Positions 7,361-18,609 of a stretch of DNA of 64,000 bases are shown in pieces. Position 1 is the stretch's first letter. Every line of letters starts with the position of its first letter. Below the pieces are notes generated by a model, which saw only the letters and a list, made by a program, of their open reading frames with translations, did not search any database and was not told the DNA's origin. This stretch comes from Acidithiobacillus thiooxidans ATCC 19377 (GTDB lineage: Bacteria; Pseudomonadota; Gammaproteobacteria; Acidithiobacillales; Acidithiobacillaceae), in assembly GCF_009662475.1 (NCBI RefSeq), contig NZ_CP045571.1, positions 62,001 through 126,000 of the forward strand, given 5' to 3'. The translations under genes were made by a program, and so were the position numbers.

Positions 7361-9419
7361 TGTCGTAACATTCGAAGGAACCCGGTATCGCATTCTTGAT
7401 GTATCGAAAATTCGATATACCTGGATTAATATCGACTCCGATAAGTCTTTGCCGGAACGGATTTCACTGGCGGAAGTAGATGAGCTTATCCATGCTGAGG
7501 CACTAAAAAAAATTGACGATCCCTTTTCGCATCTTGCAGTTCAGCTTCCGGAGCATGGCTCGGGAGCACAGCAAACCCGCGACAAACGTTTCGCGATTAT
7601 CGAGCCTTTAATACATCAGCCGGACATCTGTTTTCGAAGTGGCCGAGGCGCACTGATTCAGCAGGTCGCAAATGACTCCGGGACGGCTAAAAAAACAATA
7701 TATGCCTATCTTCGCCAATATTGGCAGCGAGGTTGCACACCAAACGCACTTTTGCCAGATTATTATAAATCAGGTGGGCGCGGAAAAAAAAGAACAGCCA
7801 CGAAGAAAAAATTAGGGCGTCCGAGACGTATAGCGCACGGTACGGGGGCAATAATAGATGACAGCATTGAACGCATGTTTCGCATTGTGCTTGATCGGCA
7901 TTATCTGACTGAAAAAAGCCATTCTCTGCCTTATGCTCATCGGCGCTTCGAGGATATGTTCGAAACAGCTCACCCGGATATATCGAAAGAGAATTTCCCG
8001 ACCGTCGCCCAACTGCGATATTTCTATGAACGGGAATATGTCCGGCCTGAACGTATCCGGCTGAGGGTCAATAAGATCGAGTATCAGAAGGACATCAGGC
8101 CGTTACAGGGAACAGCTACAGCCGAAGTTCACGGTCCTGGTGCGCGATACGAAATCGACGCTACTATTGCGGATATTTATCTGCTTTCCGCTGACCGACA
8201 AAAGATCATTGGCCGACCAACCTTGTATGTAGTTGTCGATGTTTACAGCAGATTGATCGCCGGTTTTTATGTGGGGCTTGAAAATCCCTCTTATGTTACC
8301 GCCATGTTGGCACTGGTGACGGCCATGACTGATAAGTCTCAGCTATGCCATTCTTTCGGCTATGACATAGAGTCAGAAGATTGGCCATCCATGGGGCTAC
8401 CGGACGCCATTTTGGCAGATCGCGGAGAGCTGCTTGGTCATCAGATTGAATACCTGGAGCAGTCCTTTGGAGTCCGAATTGAGAATACGCCGCCGTATCG
8501 TGGGGATGCAAAGGGTATCGTTGAACGGCACTTCCGGACCATTCAAGCGGACTTCAAACCATTTGCACCAGGAGTAGTTGCGGGCACTATCATTAAGAAG
8601 CGGGGCGGGAAAGATTATCGATTGGACGCAACACTCACCTTGACAGATTTCACCAAAATCATTATCGGCTCCATTCTGCATCGCAATCAGAGTTCGGTAT
8701 TGGTCAAATATGATCGCGATCCGGATATGCCTGACACCCTCGCTCCGGTGCCACTCAATATCTGGCGCTGGGGTATTCAAAATCGCAGTGGACGACTGCG
8801 TAACACGTCTGAGGCGGCACTGAGGCTGGCAATGCTGCCGCGTCAAAAGGCGACTGTTTCCGATTTTGGTATTCGGTGTTTTGGTGCCTATTACACCTGT
8901 AATGAGTTGCTGGCATCCGGTTGGTTACATAGAAGCGGGCGAAAGCGGCCTGGCCCATTTGTGGCTGCTTACGATCCTTCAGTAACCGATATCATTTATG
9001 TCTTCCCTGATGTATCCAAATCGGATTATTGGGAATGCTCGCTCACCGATCGCTCAAGGGAATTCAGGGGCCGAACGATGTGGGAGCTATGGGATAGTCA
9101 GCAGCAACAACGAAAATCAACAGCGACAGCTAAATTAGAGGAAGCAGAAAGTAAAAGGGCGCTGGAAAATGTGATTCAGGAAACGATCCAACGAGCGGAA
9201 AAATTACGTCCTTCTTATTTTGGCGAATCGAAAACAGAAACTTTGGCTGGCATCAACCAAAACCGCCGGGATGTCCGTGAGCAGGAACGCCAGCAACGAC
9301 GCGTGGATAGCCAGTCAACGAAGCCGAAACCCAAAGCAGAGGCCAGGTATTTGACTGAACAACCCGAAAATGTTGCTTTCCCAGATTTTCTGGATGATCT
9401 GTTTGGAGAGGATGTATGA
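7344..9419 (+). CDS. tnsB: TnsB, DDE transposase
   Basis: A 691-residue transposase that binds the 16-bp end repeats and cuts and joins the 3' ends. The retroviral-integrase core is intact: D272 in RYEIDATIAD, D359 in AILADRGEL and E394 in KGIVERHF, nearly the same positions as Tn7 TnsB (273, 361, 396). An N-terminal helix-turn-helix region (about 95-130) and a basic stretch GRGKKRTATKKKLGRPRR (145-162) would touch DNA. The C-terminal tail is charged and probably contacts TnsC. It overlaps tnsA by 17 bp and tnsC by 4 bp. Confidence 0.95.
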   Translation: MLRINDVVTFEGTRYRILDVSKIRYTWINIDSDKSLPERISLAEVDELIHAEALKKIDDPFSHLAVQLPEHGSGAQQTRDKRFAIIEPLIHQPDICFRSGRGALIQQVANDSGTAKKTIYAYLRQYWQRGCTPNALLPDYYKSGGRGKKRTATKKKLGRPRRIAHGTGAIIDDSIERMFRIVLDRHYLTEKSHSLPYAHRRFEDMFETAHPDISKENFPTVAQLRYFYEREYVRPERIRLRVNKIEYQKDIRPLQGTATAEVHGPGARYEIDATIADIYLLSADRQKIIGRPTLYVVVDVYSRLIAGFYVGLENPSYVTAMLALVTAMTDKSQLCHSFGYDIESEDWPSMGLPDAILADRGELLGHQIEYLEQSFGVRIENTPPYRGDAKGIVERHFRTIQADFKPFAPGVVAGTIIKKRGGKDYRLDATLTLTDFTKIIIGSILHRNQSSVLVKYDRDPDMPDTLAPVPLNIWRWGIQNRSGRLRNTSEAALRLAMLPRQKATVSDFGIRCFGAYYTCNELLASGWLHRSGRKRPGPFVAAYDPSVTDIIYVFPDVSKSDYWECSLTDRSREFRGRTMWELWDSQQQQRKSTATAKLEEAESKRALENVIQETIQRAEKLRPSYFGESKTETLAGINQNRRDVREQERQQRRVDSQSTKPKPKAEARYLTEQPENVAFPDFLDDLFGEDV

Positions 9420-11071
9420 CACTACCCAAAGGTATGGTTCAGGCTATTTACAAGGATACCGGGATCAGTCAATACCAAGGGAATCCACTCATTGAAGCGC
9501 TGCCGCCGATCTTGGACAGGCGTCAGTTAAAGGAGGGGTTATCAGGCCAAATTGCGTTTCGTCCAACGGATATTTATCTTGATGGTCCGACCCGCATTCA
9601 TGTTATCTCCCAATTACTCGATAATTTTTTCCAGCCGCTATCCCGTCACATCGAGCTGGAGTCGAAATTGTCGGTCATGCTTCGACAAGGGTATGTTGGC
9701 AGAAACCTGGCAACCGGCGAACTGAATGCTCACATCCAGAATGGTTATGAGCGTGTCATGCAGGGTGATTTAGCCGTTTTCCGGTTCGAGCATGTGGAGT
9801 CTACGGCTAAAAGTCTGGCTTTCATTGGCTGTTCCGGGTCAGGCAAGACAAGTTCGTTGAATCGTATTTTGGCCACCTATCCGCAATCGATTTATCACGA
9901 AACGTACAACTTCACCCAGATTGTTTTCCTCAAAATTGACTGCCCGCATGACGGCTCCCTGAAAAGCCTTTGTCATAACTTTTTTCGTGAAATCGACGCG
10001 GTGCTCGCCACCAATTACGTGCGTCGCTATGTGGAAAAACGGCACAGTGTGGAAACCCTGATTGCGGTAATGGCGCATATTGCTAATACGCACGCGATTG
10101 GCCTGTTGGTGATTGATGAAATCCAGCATTTGAGTGTTAAACATTCCGGTGGTGCAGAGCGTATGCTCAATTTTTTTGTCACTCTGGTGAATGAAATTTC
10201 AGTCCCGGTTGTCATGGTGGGGACACCAAAAGCCAGATCTGTCTTTGAGCTGGACCTGCGATCCGCGCGTCGCGGTGCTGGTTTTGGTGCAATTCTGTGG
10301 GAGCCATTGAGCAAGCCTTCAAGTGAGCAAGTAATATCACGGACCGAATGGGGAGCCTTCACCAGCCGTTTGTGGAAGTATCAGTGGCTGACCAAAGCAT
10401 CACCTGATGTGACCGATGAAATTCGTGATACCTGGTATGATCTTTCTCAAGGCATTATGGATGTCGTCATCAAGCTATTTGTTCTGTCACAAATCCGGGC
10501 TGTTGTCACAGGCGTTGAACGCATTACCCAGAGCTTGATGAAAAAAGTTTATCAGGATGAGCTAAAGCCCATCCATCCTATGATCGATGCATTGCGGTCC
10601 GGTGATGTCACAAAAATAGCCCGTTACTCCGACCTGACCATTCCCGACGTGGATAGAAAAATACTCGAACTAGGCCATCTGCTGCGTTCCAATCATGAAC
10701 GCATTGATACTGTCATCAAGTATGGGGGAAATGAACAAGCCATTCGCTTACACAATATGCTGGTCGATATGGGGTATGTCTCTGAGTTGCTTGAACCTCT
10801 GATCAATAGGGCTTTTGAAGATCACCCGGGCCTTGTGATGAAGGATCTTATGCCGCTGATTCTCTCTTGGTATCAAAGCGCAGAGATAGAAAAGACGGCA
10901 TCATCAAAGCCGAAAATGAAGACGATGAAAAGAGCTGACTGGCATACCCTGGACTCAAACGATTTGCGTTTTTTATTTTCGCAGTCCGCCAATGAGAAAG
11001 CCTTCCTAGAATCACTGAGTCGCGAAGAGTTGCTTTTCGATGCCCAGAACTGGATCAATTCCTTTGAGTGA
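9416..11071 (+). CDS. tnsC: TnsC, AAA+ transposition regulator
   Basis: A 551-residue ATPase (Tn7 TnsC has 555) that links the target selector to the TnsAB transposase and enforces target immunity. Walker A is GCSGSGKTS at 138-146 and Walker B is GLLVIDEIQ at about 229-237. A sensor segment follows at VPVVMVGTPKA and an arginine-rich stretch at LDLRSARRGAGFG. The ATG overlaps the tnsB stop (ATGA) and the stop overlaps tnsD by 4 bp, so the operon is tightly coupled. Confidence 0.95.
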   Translation: MTLPKGMVQAIYKDTGISQYQGNPLIEALPPILDRRQLKEGLSGQIAFRPTDIYLDGPTRIHVISQLLDNFFQPLSRHIELESKLSVMLRQGYVGRNLATGELNAHIQNGYERVMQGDLAVFRFEHVESTAKSLAFIGCSGSGKTSSLNRILATYPQSIYHETYNFTQIVFLKIDCPHDGSLKSLCHNFFREIDAVLATNYVRRYVEKRHSVETLIAVMAHIANTHAIGLLVIDEIQHLSVKHSGGAERMLNFFVTLVNEISVPVVMVGTPKARSVFELDLRSARRGAGFGAILWEPLSKPSSEQVISRTEWGAFTSRLWKYQWLTKASPDVTDEIRDTWYDLSQGIMDVVIKLFVLSQIRAVVTGVERITQSLMKKVYQDELKPIHPMIDALRSGDVTKIARYSDLTIPDVDRKILELGHLLRSNHERIDTVIKYGGNEQAIRLHNMLVDMGYVSELLEPLINRAFEDHPGLVMKDLMPLILSWYQSAEIEKTASSKPKMKTMKRADWHTLDSNDLRFLFSQSANEKAFLESLSREELLFDAQNWINSFE

Positions 11072-12624
11072 TGGTCATGTTGAATTTTCCTATACCTTAC
11101 GCAGAGGAATTGCTGTATAGCACCGTCGCAAGAGCGGGTGTTCGGCTAGGGCATACTAGCCCCAAACAACTGTTGAATGAAGTTTTCGAATCTCGTAGTA
11201 TTATTGCAACGATAGACTTGCCGAACCATATCGCTATGGTCTCACGCTGGCTTCCTGATGAATATACGCCTGAGAAACTCATCTATAGCCATACCTTATT
11301 TCCGCTTTATGCCCCTTTTATTTCAGAGGATCGACGGCGTCAGTGCATGAGCGGGTTGCATCAAGGAACTCAGGGAGCCGTACATCTGGTATTGGGGATT
11401 GTAGCCTCTCGCATTAAGTCTCCACGTTTTGTCCGATACTGTCCAGGTTGCATAACCGCTCAGCGTGAACAATATGGTGAGTATTTTTGGCTGAGAGAAT
11501 GGCAGGTCGCCGGGGTGGAATCTTGCTCCCAACATGGTACGTTGATCGATACGCGAATAGCTCGCCCACTGATTGAAAGACATCGTTTTATCGCTGCCGC
11601 ACCTGAATATTGCCATTTGATTAAACAGCAAACGGGAATGAGGGATTCTGACTGGATAACAACTCAGGTGCGTCAGTTGTTGGTTCGGCCTGCGCAAGTG
11701 TCCCCAAGTTTGGAGCAATGGACAGCCTACTACCGTAACCTTGCTTGCCGTCTGTGCTTTTCCCGAGGAAAGGCTCAAATTGACCACTCGTCGATAAGAG
11801 ATAGGGTATTAATGGCTTGGCCCGCTACTTGGTTAACCAGAAATCGTCTGATGCCACGATCTTCGTTTGTTGATGAATCAGACTGGCTGAAAGCAATCTT
11901 CCGCAAGCATCGAAAAAGCTTCAATTATCTTCAGCATATTGTAGTTCATCAGGCGCTGTTGGGTCGTCACTGGCAGATAGATGACGTGCTCAATGAGGTA
12001 AGCAGGACGCCAATCTGCGAAAAGTCCTCGCAAGTTCAGGTGGCTATACAAAAGTCCAGCAGCCAAACGTCAGATCAGGAGGCCTGGCGCGAATTGTTGT
12101 CCTCCCATCCACCCCAGAAAGCCAGAAAAACTGCATCAGCCTTGTATGCCAGGCTATATCGAAATCATCGTGACTGGCTATTGGACATAAATTATCGTCA
12201 TGCAGAAGGTAAGACAAATACTAACGTACCACGCATCGATTGGGACAAACGGGACCGGGAATATTTGCAAGCACTTCGACAACTGGCTACTTTTTTGAAG
12301 GCAAACGAACAAGGGCCCAGACGCTCAAGAACCTTCTATCTTCGGCTTCTCGGCAATCTTTCGACTCTTGAAAAGAACCTTCATCAAATGCCACGTACTT
12401 CGGCGTTTCTGGCAGTGAATTCGGAAAGCATCTCCCAGTACCAGATCCGACGTTTGCAAAATGCCTATGCGGAGTTGCGAAATCTGTTTGAGTCACAACC
12501 GAAGTGGCGATTGCTGCGAAACGCCAAATTAAGTGAAGAACGAATGACAGGATCTGCCAGACAATATTTGGAAGTTTTAGTGAGTCGGAGTACAGAATAT
12601 GAAGTTAAAAGGAGTGGAAAATAA
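11068..12624 (+). CDS. tnsD: TnsD/TniQ-family target-site selector
   Basis: A 518-residue TniQ-family protein (Tn7 TnsD has 508). The N-terminal TniQ domain has the zinc site seen in TnsD: C125, C128, C153 and H156, in RYCPGC and SCSQHG. This long TnsD type recognises a fixed chromosomal site, usually at the end of glmS, and recruits TnsC. The C-terminal half, which reads DNA, cannot be matched to a target by eye. No glmS is in the window, and the element sits inside nfsA. A second start (MVMLNF) two codons later is possible. It overlaps tnsE by 26 bp. Confidence 0.92.
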   Translation: MMVMLNFPIPYAEELLYSTVARAGVRLGHTSPKQLLNEVFESRSIIATIDLPNHIAMVSRWLPDEYTPEKLIYSHTLFPLYAPFISEDRRRQCMSGLHQGTQGAVHLVLGIVASRIKSPRFVRYCPGCITAQREQYGEYFWLREWQVAGVESCSQHGTLIDTRIARPLIERHRFIAAAPEYCHLIKQQTGMRDSDWITTQVRQLLVRPAQVSPSLEQWTAYYRNLACRLCFSRGKAQIDHSSIRDRVLMAWPATWLTRNRLMPRSSFVDESDWLKAIFRKHRKSFNYLQHIVVHQALLGRHWQIDDVLNEVSRTPICEKSSQVQVAIQKSSSQTSDQEAWRELLSSHPPQKARKTASALYARLYRNHRDWLLDINYRHAEGKTNTNVPRIDWDKRDREYLQALRQLATFLKANEQGPRRSRTFYLRLLGNLSTLEKNLHQMPRTSAFLAVNSESISQYQIRRLQNAYAELRNLFESQPKWRLLRNAKLSEERMTGSARQYLEVLVSRSTEYEVKRSGK

Positions 12625-14191
12625 TAGCGTTATTCGGGAGATTGGTTCTTTATTCCGTCGTCATGACGATTCTGGTTGGCATATCAATGTTAAACTGGAG
12701 CCTGGGCAGAAGAAACAACATGTGGGTGTCTCTCAAATTCCGATTTTAGCTAGACGCAGGGTGGTGAATGCAACCGAACAACCACTGCCTGCCGGATTCC
12801 TGAAACGTGTAGTGATAGAAAATACGCGCCTTTGGCTTGCGGAACCTATCGATGCCTGTCCGATTCCCGTGGTGAGTCGGCAGGGGGATGGACGGCAATG
12901 GTGTTTTAATTTTGAATTTGGCGGAACACGGTATTATCTTCCCCAGCTTGAATTGGCGCGAGCATTGTTTTTGCATCATGCTTATATAACGCGTTTAGCA
13001 TTAATTCCCGGCGGACTCTCGCATGAGTTCGATGTTCAGCGCATCGATAACTTGAGCAGAGCGCTTATCAATATTTTGCCAAACTGCACTCTGCCACTGT
13101 ATGTCAGAGGAGACCATGAGTTAAGGCGGGCGTTAGCCTGGATATTGCTGGATGATGATGCACGGCAATCATTTGAAAGTATTGCCCGTTACCAACTGCA
13201 GAACGGATACGATACAGACAAGTATCGTCTGTGGCAATTTCAGTTTGAACCGCCGCCGCTCGCCGGTGTTGCACTGACACTTCGAGGCCACTACCGTCAT
13301 GAACTGGAAGCGTTTTTTGTGTATGAAATTCATGGTGTTTCCAATTTAACTTGCCATTGCCCCGCCAGCGTCGATTTTGTTGATCCCCGATTTGCCGTGA
13401 AGCGACCAGGCCAGGGCCGAGCTGTTCTATCCGGCCTACAAACAGGCCCGGAATTGGAAATCGATGACGAACAAGAACCGAAAACGGATAAAACTGAATT
13501 CCGGATTGAAACACCCGCCGTTACATTTGAGTTTGTTAATCCCATTCAGACCACGCGCATAGCCAAGGGTAAAGGTCAGGCCACTGGCCGAGGACAAGGA
13601 GGAACTCAGTCAGCCTTTCCAGAAAATAAGAGATTACTGGTGAGCACTGACGAAGCCAGTACACAAGGTATTCTACCGTCAGCAGACTATGATGGTCTCA
13701 GGGATAGGAGCGATGATACGGATTTCTACGTAGGCAAGTTTAAAGCCTTTAATACAATGATATTGCAACTGGTTAGTAAGCCAAATTGCCACCATATCCA
13801 TAGGGAGACCAGAAAACTTCCTGCTATTGACGGATACTCGAAACACATGCTTGCGGATGGTAATCCGCGTTATCTTACCTTCCATATAATCAGAAAAGAT
13901 GACCAGGTGTACGCATTGATGGAGGTTGATACTTCTGATAATAAAAACAGTTTATCAACTCTGCTCTTGAGGCATCAGGATATGCAGTTTGACTGGGAGC
14001 GGACTATTCGAGAACTAGAAATACGATTAATAAAGGGTTCTTTAGTCTGGCCAAGCAAATTTATTAAAAAAATCTTTGGTAATGGAGGAAGGCGCATTTC
14101 CCATCCGATGTCCTCGCCTGAAAACAAATTGCTTTTGGATCAGGACGCCATAGTGCGTTGGGCAGAGAGAGTTTACGAGGATATGGAATAA
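12599..14191 (+). CDS. tnsE: TnsE, replication-associated target selector
   Basis: A 530-residue protein recognisable as TnsE (Tn7: 538). Conserved segments include RYYLPQLELARALFL (111-125), RLLVSTDEASTQGILPSAD, YALMEVDTSDNKNSLST and the C-terminal WAERVYEDME. In Tn7, TnsE directs insertions into conjugating plasmids and replicating DNA by binding 3'-recessed ends and the sliding clamp; I recall the QLELAR region being tied to clamp contact. TnsE is much rarer than TnsABC and TniQ among Tn7 relatives. The gene starts inside tnsD and closes the operon. Confidence 0.9.
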   Translation: MKLKGVENNSVIREIGSLFRRHDDSGWHINVKLEPGQKKQHVGVSQIPILARRRVVNATEQPLPAGFLKRVVIENTRLWLAEPIDACPIPVVSRQGDGRQWCFNFEFGGTRYYLPQLELARALFLHHAYITRLALIPGGLSHEFDVQRIDNLSRALINILPNCTLPLYVRGDHELRRALAWILLDDDARQSFESIARYQLQNGYDTDKYRLWQFQFEPPPLAGVALTLRGHYRHELEAFFVYEIHGVSNLTCHCPASVDFVDPRFAVKRPGQGRAVLSGLQTGPELEIDDEQEPKTDKTEFRIETPAVTFEFVNPIQTTRIAKGKGQATGRGQGGTQSAFPENKRLLVSTDEASTQGILPSADYDGLRDRSDDTDFYVGKFKAFNTMILQLVSKPNCHHIHRETRKLPAIDGYSKHMLADGNPRYLTFHIIRKDDQVYALMEVDTSDNKNSLSTLLLRHQDMQFDWERTIRELEIRLIKGSLVWPSKFIKKIFGNGGRRISHPMSSPENKLLLDQDAIVRWAERVYEDME

Positions 14192-14489
14192 TTTCAGCAG
14201 CATTTTTCGTCGCGCCTGAACGCGTTGTTTGCAATAATCCTTTTACCTATCCACTGATTTGCGCTGCCGTTTTCTTCCATAGCAGTGTCAGTGCTTTGTT
14301 TATCCTCATTACCTGTAGACGAACACTTGCTGTACTGTCTAAGCTGATATCAGTCACCTGAACTTGGGTTGATTCGTAAACTCTAGTGCCCACATTGTAT
14401 AAACCGCTTGGGAGGACACCTGAACATAGCGGTGGTCAGCGAACCCGACGACACGTCGGCCGTGGCGTCGTTCGTGGATTGCAAGCGGC
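14192..14489. other. Non-coding stretch between tnsE and merR
   Basis: About 300 bp without a supported gene. The first 200 bp are A/T-rich, like tnsE; from about 14400 the sequence turns G/C-rich, like the mer genes, which suggests a joint between transposition core and mer cargo here. A short open frame with a GGGAGGACACC site near 14410 gives no recognisable protein and may be a remnant of a mer or Tn21-type gene. Confidence 0.45.
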
Positions 14490-14915
14490 TCAGTCACCCG
14501 GACACTCTGCGCAATTTTTTAGCGACGCAATCAGCGGACAGGAAATATTATCCTTTCGGGCTTGGCAGGCACATACAAGCTCGGAAAGGACGGCCTCCAT
14601 GCGCGCTAGATCGGCCATCTTTTCGCGCACGTCTTGGAGCTTGTACTCGGCCAGACTGCTGGCTTCCTCGCAATGGGTGCCATCGTCGATCTGCAACAGC
14701 TCGGCAATTTCGTCCAGGCTGAAGCCCAGCCGCTGGGCTGATTTCACAAAGCGCAACCGTGTTACATCCACCTCGCCATAGCGGCGGATGCTGCCATAGG
14801 GCTTGTCCGGTTCCGGCAACAAGCCCCTGCGCTGATAGAACCGGATCGTCTCCACGTTGACCCCGGCTACCTTGGCGAAAACGCCGATGGTCAAGTTCTC
14901 CAAATAGTTTTTCAT
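14490..14915 (-). CDS. merR: MerR, mercury-responsive regulator
   Basis: A 141-residue MerR from ATG 14915. The N-terminal winged helix reads [26 protein letters not shown], followed by the coiled-coil dimer helix. The three mercury-binding cysteines of the family are present: C in THCEEAS (about residue 81), then C in LVCACQAR and C in NISCPLI. It represses, and with Hg(II) activates, the divergent merTPA promoter by untwisting a 19-bp spacer. A start 7 codons upstream is open but lies in the operator. Confidence 0.93.
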   Translation of the reverse strand: MKNYLENLTIGVFAKVAGVNVETIRFYQRRGLLPEPDKPYGSIRRYGEVDVTRLRFVKSAQRLGFSLDEIAELLQIDDGTHCEEASSLAEYKLQDVREKMADLARMEAVLSELVCACQARKDNISCPLIASLKNCAECPGD

Positions 14916-14920
14916 ATCAC

Positions 14921-14951
14921 TTGATTCCGTATACAACTACGGGAGTAAGGT
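14921..14951 (+). promoter_or_regulatory. mer promoter with MerR operator
   Basis: -35 TTGATT at 14921-14926, then exactly 19 bp, then -10 TAAGGT at 14946-14951. The spacer holds the TCCGTA...TACGGGA dyad. Spacing and sequence match the Tn501/Tn21 mer operator-promoter. It lies between divergent merR and merT. Confidence 0.93.
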
Positions 14952-14992
14952 TATGTTAACGCATATAGATCCGAAAGGGTAAGCCTAAGCCT

Positions 14993-15343
14993 ATGTCTGA
15001 ACCAAAAACCGTGCGCGGCGCGCTCTTCGCTGGTGGGCTAGCCGCCATACTTGCTTCGACCTGTTGTCTCGGACCGTTGATTCTGGTCACCTTGGGAATC
15101 AGTGGGGCATGGATTGGCAACCTGGCTGCGCTGGAACCATACCGTCCGTTTTTCATCGCTGCGGCACTCGTAGCGCTGTTCTTCGCCTGGCGGCGCATCT
15201 ACCGCCCGGTACACGCCTACACACAGGGTGCAGTCTGTTCGATGCCGCAGGTTCGCAGAACCTACAAGCCTGTTTTCTGGATTGTTGTCGCCTTGATCCT
15301 GGTTGCCATTGCTTTTCCCTACGTCCTGCGGCTGTTCTATTGA
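14993..15343 (+). CDS. merT: MerT, inner-membrane mercury transporter
   Basis: A 116-residue protein with three membrane helices, first in the merTPA operon. It takes Hg(II) from MerP and passes it to MerA. The Cys24-Cys25 pair in the first helix (ASTCCLGPL) is present. In Tn501 MerT the cytoplasmic loop has a second pair, Cys76 and Cys82; here only the second remains (C81, AVCSMPQ) and the first position reads HAYTQG, so the pair is incomplete. The ATG is set by the conserved start MSEPKTVRGA. Confidence 0.93.
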   Translation: MSEPKTVRGALFAGGLAAILASTCCLGPLILVTLGISGAWIGNLAALEPYRPFFIAAALVALFFAWRRIYRPVHAYTQGAVCSMPQVRRTYKPVFWIVVALILVAIAFPYVLRLFY

Positions 15344-15355
15344 AAGGAGATTGTC

Positions 15356-17333
<1,978 letters not shown>

Positions 17334-17470
17334 AGAGGGGGAGTGCAGCAAAGTTTTGTTTATAACTACGTTGTTAATCAGCGCTTATGACTATTCAAGT
17401 TTCATTAGTAAGCTTCAAGATTATCCACCCATGGAATGTCAATCTTGACTGGCAGATTCCACGGTGAGAT

Positions 17471-17490
17471 AGTTAACAGACTTATTAACT
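17471..17490 (+). promoter_or_regulatory. Candidate ArsR-type operator before the persulfide dioxygenase operon
   Basis: Perfect arms AGTTAA (17471-17476) and TTAACT (17485-17490) with 8 bp between them, followed by an A/T-rich TATTATACATA just before GGAGGTG and the ATG at 17513. Spacing and position fit an operator for the ArsR-type repressor encoded second in the operon. Inference from position. Confidence 0.55.
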
Positions 17491-17512
17491 ATTATACATA
17501 TGGAGGTGCCTC

Positions 17513-18250
17513 ATGTTTTTCCAGCAAAGACGTGGTGACGATGGAACCCTGTCTTACTTCTACGGCTGTGGTGGTAAAGGTTTTGCCGTCGCGGTAGATG
17601 TGGTGGCTGGTGATGAGGAGTGGTTTATGGCCGAGGCCCGGAAAGCGGCCGTGCGCATCAGCTTTGTCATTGATACGCATATTCATGCCGACCATCTTTC
17701 GGGCGGGCGAGCCTTGGCGGCGCTGGCAGAAGCGCCTTACTGCATGCACGAAAGTGACGAGGATCAGGTACAATTCCCGATCCGGGGTCTCAAAGACGGC
17801 GAAATACTGGAGACCGGCAATGTGATCACCCAAGTGCTGCATACTCCTGGTCATACCCCTGACAGCCTTTGTCTTTTGGTCAGCGATATCCGGCGCAGCA
17901 AGGCGCCCTGGTTTGCCCTGACGGGCGATACCCTTTTTGTGGGCGGCGTGGGACGACCGGATCTGGGGGGTACGCCAGAGGAAATGGCAGCGAAACTCTA
18001 TGACAGCCTCCAGCAGAAACTGCTACCCCTTCCGGATGATCTGGAAATCTTTCCGGGTCATGCTGCCGGCAGTGTCTGCGGGGCCGGCCTTTCGGGAAAA
18101 CCCTCGTCGACGATCGGCTTCGAAAAGCGCTGGGACCCGTATTTGAGTATGGACCGGATGACCTTCATGCACGAGCTGACCGCCAACATTCCGGAACGAC
18201 CGGCGGAGATGGCGCGCATTGTCGCCAGCAATCTGGGGCGGGTGGCATGA
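17513..18250 (+). CDS. ETHE1-like persulfide dioxygenase (metallo-beta-lactamase fold)
   Basis: A 245-residue MBL-fold protein with the mononuclear iron pattern of persulfide dioxygenases: THIHADHLSGG (H56, H58, D60, H61), HTPGHTPDS, LTGDTLFVGGVGRPDL and FPGHAAGSVCGAG. ETHE1/SDO enzymes oxidise glutathione persulfide to sulfite in the cytoplasm. The family member with the GVGRPDL and a downstream ASN/region is typical of sulfur bacteria. It heads a four-gene unit with an ArsR regulator, an MFS transporter and a DsrE-like protein. Glyoxalase II is the main alternative, but the GRPDLGG motif and the neighbours favour sulfur chemistry. Confidence 0.8.
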   Translation: MFFQQRRGDDGTLSYFYGCGGKGFAVAVDVVAGDEEWFMAEARKAAVRISFVIDTHIHADHLSGGRALAALAEAPYCMHESDEDQVQFPIRGLKDGEILETGNVITQVLHTPGHTPDSLCLLVSDIRRSKAPWFALTGDTLFVGGVGRPDLGGTPEEMAAKLYDSLQQKLLPLPDDLEIFPGHAAGSVCGAGLSGKPSSTIGFEKRWDPYLSMDRMTFMHELTANIPERPAEMARIVASNLGRVA

Positions 18251-18609
18251 AAAATCAGGAAACTATTCGCTTTGCGCTGTTTTCGGAAGTGTTTGCGGCC
18301 ATTGCCCACCCCAAGCGTCTGGAGATCATTCACTATTTGGGTGAAGGGCAAAAAACTGCCAGCGAGCTCACCGAACTGACGGGCATGTCGAAAGCCAATG
18401 TTTCACAGCACATGAATATTCTCAAGGCGAGAGGTCTGGTGCACTGCGACAAGTGCGGTACTTTCTGTCATTACCGCCTCACCAGCCCCAAGGTTTTGGA
18501 AGTCTGCGAGATTGTTCGGGAGCTCATTCTCGACCAGATGCAGATTACCGCGCATAACCATGAGGTACTGAGTACCGTGGTCCCTCTCCACAAAAAAGGC
18601 ACCGCATGA
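18247..18609 (+). CDS. ArsR/SmtB-family repressor, Cys-rich
   Basis: A 120-residue winged-helix protein: IAHPKRLEIIHYLGEG, then recognition helix SKANVSQHMNILKARGLV. It has C67, C70, C74 (HCDKCGTFCHY) and C87. Sulfide-responsive ArsR proteins such as BigR/SqrR sense persulfide by disulfide bonding, so these cysteines and the adjacent persulfide dioxygenase suggest a persulfide or thiophilic-metal sensor. Metal sensing (CadC-like) is the alternative. It overlaps both neighbours by 4 bp. Confidence 0.8.
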   Translation: MKNQETIRFALFSEVFAAIAHPKRLEIIHYLGEGQKTASELTELTGMSKANVSQHMNILKARGLVHCDKCGTFCHYRLTSPKVLEVCEIVRELILDQMQITAHNHEVLSTVVPLHKKGTA

